6,708 bases of DNA from Alistipes sp. (lineage in GTDB: Bacteria > Bacteroidota > Bacteroidia > Bacteroidales > Rikenellaceae). The notes beneath the pieces were generated by a model. The model did not search any database. It was not told the origin of the DNA and was given only the letters and a program-made list of their open reading frames with translations. Positions 5,349 through 6,708 of this stretch are shown one piece after another. The position numbers and the translations under genes are program-made. Numbering within the stretch: position 1 is the stretch's first letter; each line of letters begins with the position of its first letter. The stretch is taken from contig JAGBIR010000020.1 in assembly GCA_017934845.1 (NCBI GenBank), positions 1-6,708 on the forward strand, in the 5' to 3' direction.

Positions 5349-6708
5349 ATGAAAAAACTGATTCTTTCAGCAGCAGCATTTACTATGTTGTTGGCTTCGT
5401 GCGCAAAAGACGAAGCAGTTGTTACCAGCGACGAAGCATTGGTAACATTCAACGTGTCAGCCGCAGAGATGGGCACACGTGTGTACGGTGATGGAGTTAC
5501 AGCCGAAGACTTGCACTACGCTATCTATGAGAAGGACAGCTACGCTCAGCCTCTTATCTCAAAGGAGCTCACAGGCGTATTCCCAGGCAATGTAATGTCA
5601 ACCTCATTTACCGAGAAGTTGGTAAAGGGTAAGACATACGTTGCTCTATTCTGGGCAGACGCAACAAACAGTCCCTATGAAGTGGATTGGAACAATCAGA
5701 CCGTTAAGATTACTAATCCTGCGGCATTGGAGTCTCAGGACGAGAATCTCGACGCCTTCTTCAAGGCTCACGAGATCGCAGTAGGCCAGAACGCACAGAC
5801 CGAGACAATCGAGCTTCGTCGTCCTTTCGCACAGCTCAACATTGGTACAGCCGACACAGCTGCTGCAAAGACTGCCGGCCTGGTAGTTAGCCAGACCGAG
5901 GTTTCAGTTCGCGCCTACACTACTTTGAACCTTTTGAACGGAGAGGTTGCTGACGCTATGATGTTGACTTATGCAATGAACGCAATTCCTACCGATCCTA
6001 ACGCAACATTTACACTCAACGGCAAGGTTTACGATCACCTCTCAATGAACTATTTGTTGGTAAACCAGAAGGAGCTGGTTACTGTAAACTTCACCGTTAA
6101 CGATGGTACAAACAACATCAACACAGCTACTTACTCACAGGTTCCTGTTGAGCGCAACCACAAGACTTTCATCGTTGGTGAGTTGCTCACAAGCGACGTT
6201 AACTTCGAGGTTAAGATCATTCCCGACTGGATGGATCCCGACTACATTGTTAACTATCTCAGCACTCCCGCTGCTCCTACTACTGCCGACGAGCTCGAGA
6301 GCCTCACAACAACTCCCGTTATTGGCGAGATTAACATGACTAACGACATCGACTACACAGGCCAGACTATGCCACAGGTTCGTTTTACCGATAGCGATGT
6401 AACCATCAACGGTAACGGCAACGATCTCCTTTCTGGCGATGCAGGCAACTATGGTCTTGTAGCTATGAGCAGCGATGTTGAACTGAACGATGTAAACATC
6501 ACCTCACACGGTGGCGCAATTGGTGCAATTGGCGGCGCACAGGTTACATACAACAGCGGTAAGGTTTACGTTGATTCTCCCAGCACATCGGGCCGTTACA
6601 TCTTCTACGCCGAGGGCGAGGGCTCTACAATTACTATCAATGGCGGCGAGTTTTCATGGGACTCTGCCGACAATCAGAAGCGCGCTTACGTTTATGCCGG
6701 CGCAGGCA
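5349..6708 (+). CDS. Surface lipoprotein: fimbrillin-like DUF6562-type domain plus beta-helix-like region, C-terminus beyond window
   Basis: The 453 visible codons read to the right edge without a stop. A 17-residue signal peptide (MKKLILSAAAFTMLLAS) ends in the lipobox LASC, with C18 as the lipidated residue. The next residues, AKDE, resemble the charged lipoprotein export signal that sends Bacteroidetes lipoproteins to the outer face of the outer membrane. Residues about 30-295 look like the fimbrillin-related DUF6562 type: GTRVYGDGVTAEDLHYAIYE (42-61) and LRRPFAQLNIGT (156-167) are the most typical parts, and the domain ends near IIPDW (290-294). Residues from about 310 on change character: rich in G, N, D, S and T with short strand-like units such as VTINGNGNDLL (351-361), VELNDVNITSHGG (377-389) and ITINGGEFSW (428-437). 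This suggests a right-handed beta-helix of the pectate-lyase-like kind. The likely role is surface adhesion or glycan contact, but no substrate can be named and no catalytic residues are evident. There is no Shine-Dalgarno; A-rich sequence precedes the ATG, as usual in this phylum. Confidence 0.87.
   Translation, partial: MKKLILSAAAFTMLLASCAKDEAVVTSDEALVTFNVSAAEMGTRVYGDGVTAEDLHYAIYEKDSYAQPLISKELTGVFPGNVMSTSFTEKLVKGKTYVALFWADATNSPYEVDWNNQTVKITNPAALESQDENLDAFFKAHEIAVGQNAQTETIELRRPFAQLNIGTADTAAAKTAGLVVSQTEVSVRAYTTLNLLNGEVADAMMLTYAMNAIPTDPNATFTLNGKVYDHLSMNYLLVNQKELVTVNFTVNDGTNNINTATYSQVPVERNHKTFIVGELLTSDVNFEVKIIPDWMDPDYIVNYLSTPAAPTTADELESLTTTPVIGEINMTNDIDYTGQTMPQVRFTDSDVTINGNGNDLLSGDAGNYGLVAMSSDVELNDVNITSHGGAIGAIGGAQVTYNSGKVYVDSPSTSGRYIFYAEGEGSTITINGGEFSWDSADNQKRAYVYAGAG

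Noticed and set aside
5125..5352. Open frame of 75 codons starting at TTG, ending in an ATGA overlap with the lipoprotein start
   Set aside because: The overlap resembles translational coupling, but the start is TTG (first ATG only at 5191). The frame also runs straight through the rod-like inverted repeats, which explain its sequence better. No protein family is recognised, so I do not call a gene.

Overview
The window looks like chromosomal DNA from a gut-type Bacteroidales. Rikenellaceae such as Alistipes is my best guess, but this is inference. Supporting signs are three promoters with the Bacteroidetes -7 element TAnnTTTG, no usable Shine-Dalgarno sequences before the genes, a surface lipoprotein with an acidic/charged export signal after its lipobox cysteine, a fimbrillin-like DUF6562-type domain, and a fused GT3/GT35 glycogen enzyme.

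Layout. (1) From 3525 down to the left edge, on the minus strand, runs a very large open gene (1175 codons seen, C-terminus cut off). It fuses a eukaryotic-type UDP-glucose glycogen synthase (GT3) to an alpha-glucan phosphorylase (GT35), so one polypeptide carries both glycogen building and breakdown. (2) Positions 3526-3780 separate it from the next gene. They hold a -7 promoter element, a leader of about 150 nt with several hairpins that exclude one another, and an AT-rich inverted repeat just after the upstream gene's stop codon. (3) hemW, the radical-SAM heme chaperone, lies on the minus strand at 3781-4893. Its own -7 element sits so close to the ATG that its mRNA should be almost leaderless. 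(4) Positions 4894-5348 hold the divergent promoters and, on the plus strand, a 198-nt sequence (5103-5300) that folds into one long rod-like imperfect hairpin of at least nine nested stems. (5) From 5349 to the right edge, on the plus strand, is a lipoprotein with an N-terminal fimbrillin-like domain followed by a glycine/asparagine-rich repeat region that looks like a beta-helix. Its C-terminus is cut off.

The genes do not form one pathway. hemW and the glycogen gene point the same way, but the glycogen gene appears to have its own promoter and leader. The lipoprotein is divergent. The two structured non-coding stretches, the switch-like leader at 3561-3682 and the rod at 5103-5300, are the least explained parts of the window and the best candidates for something undescribed. 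All foldings were found by eye; no energy calculation or database search was done.
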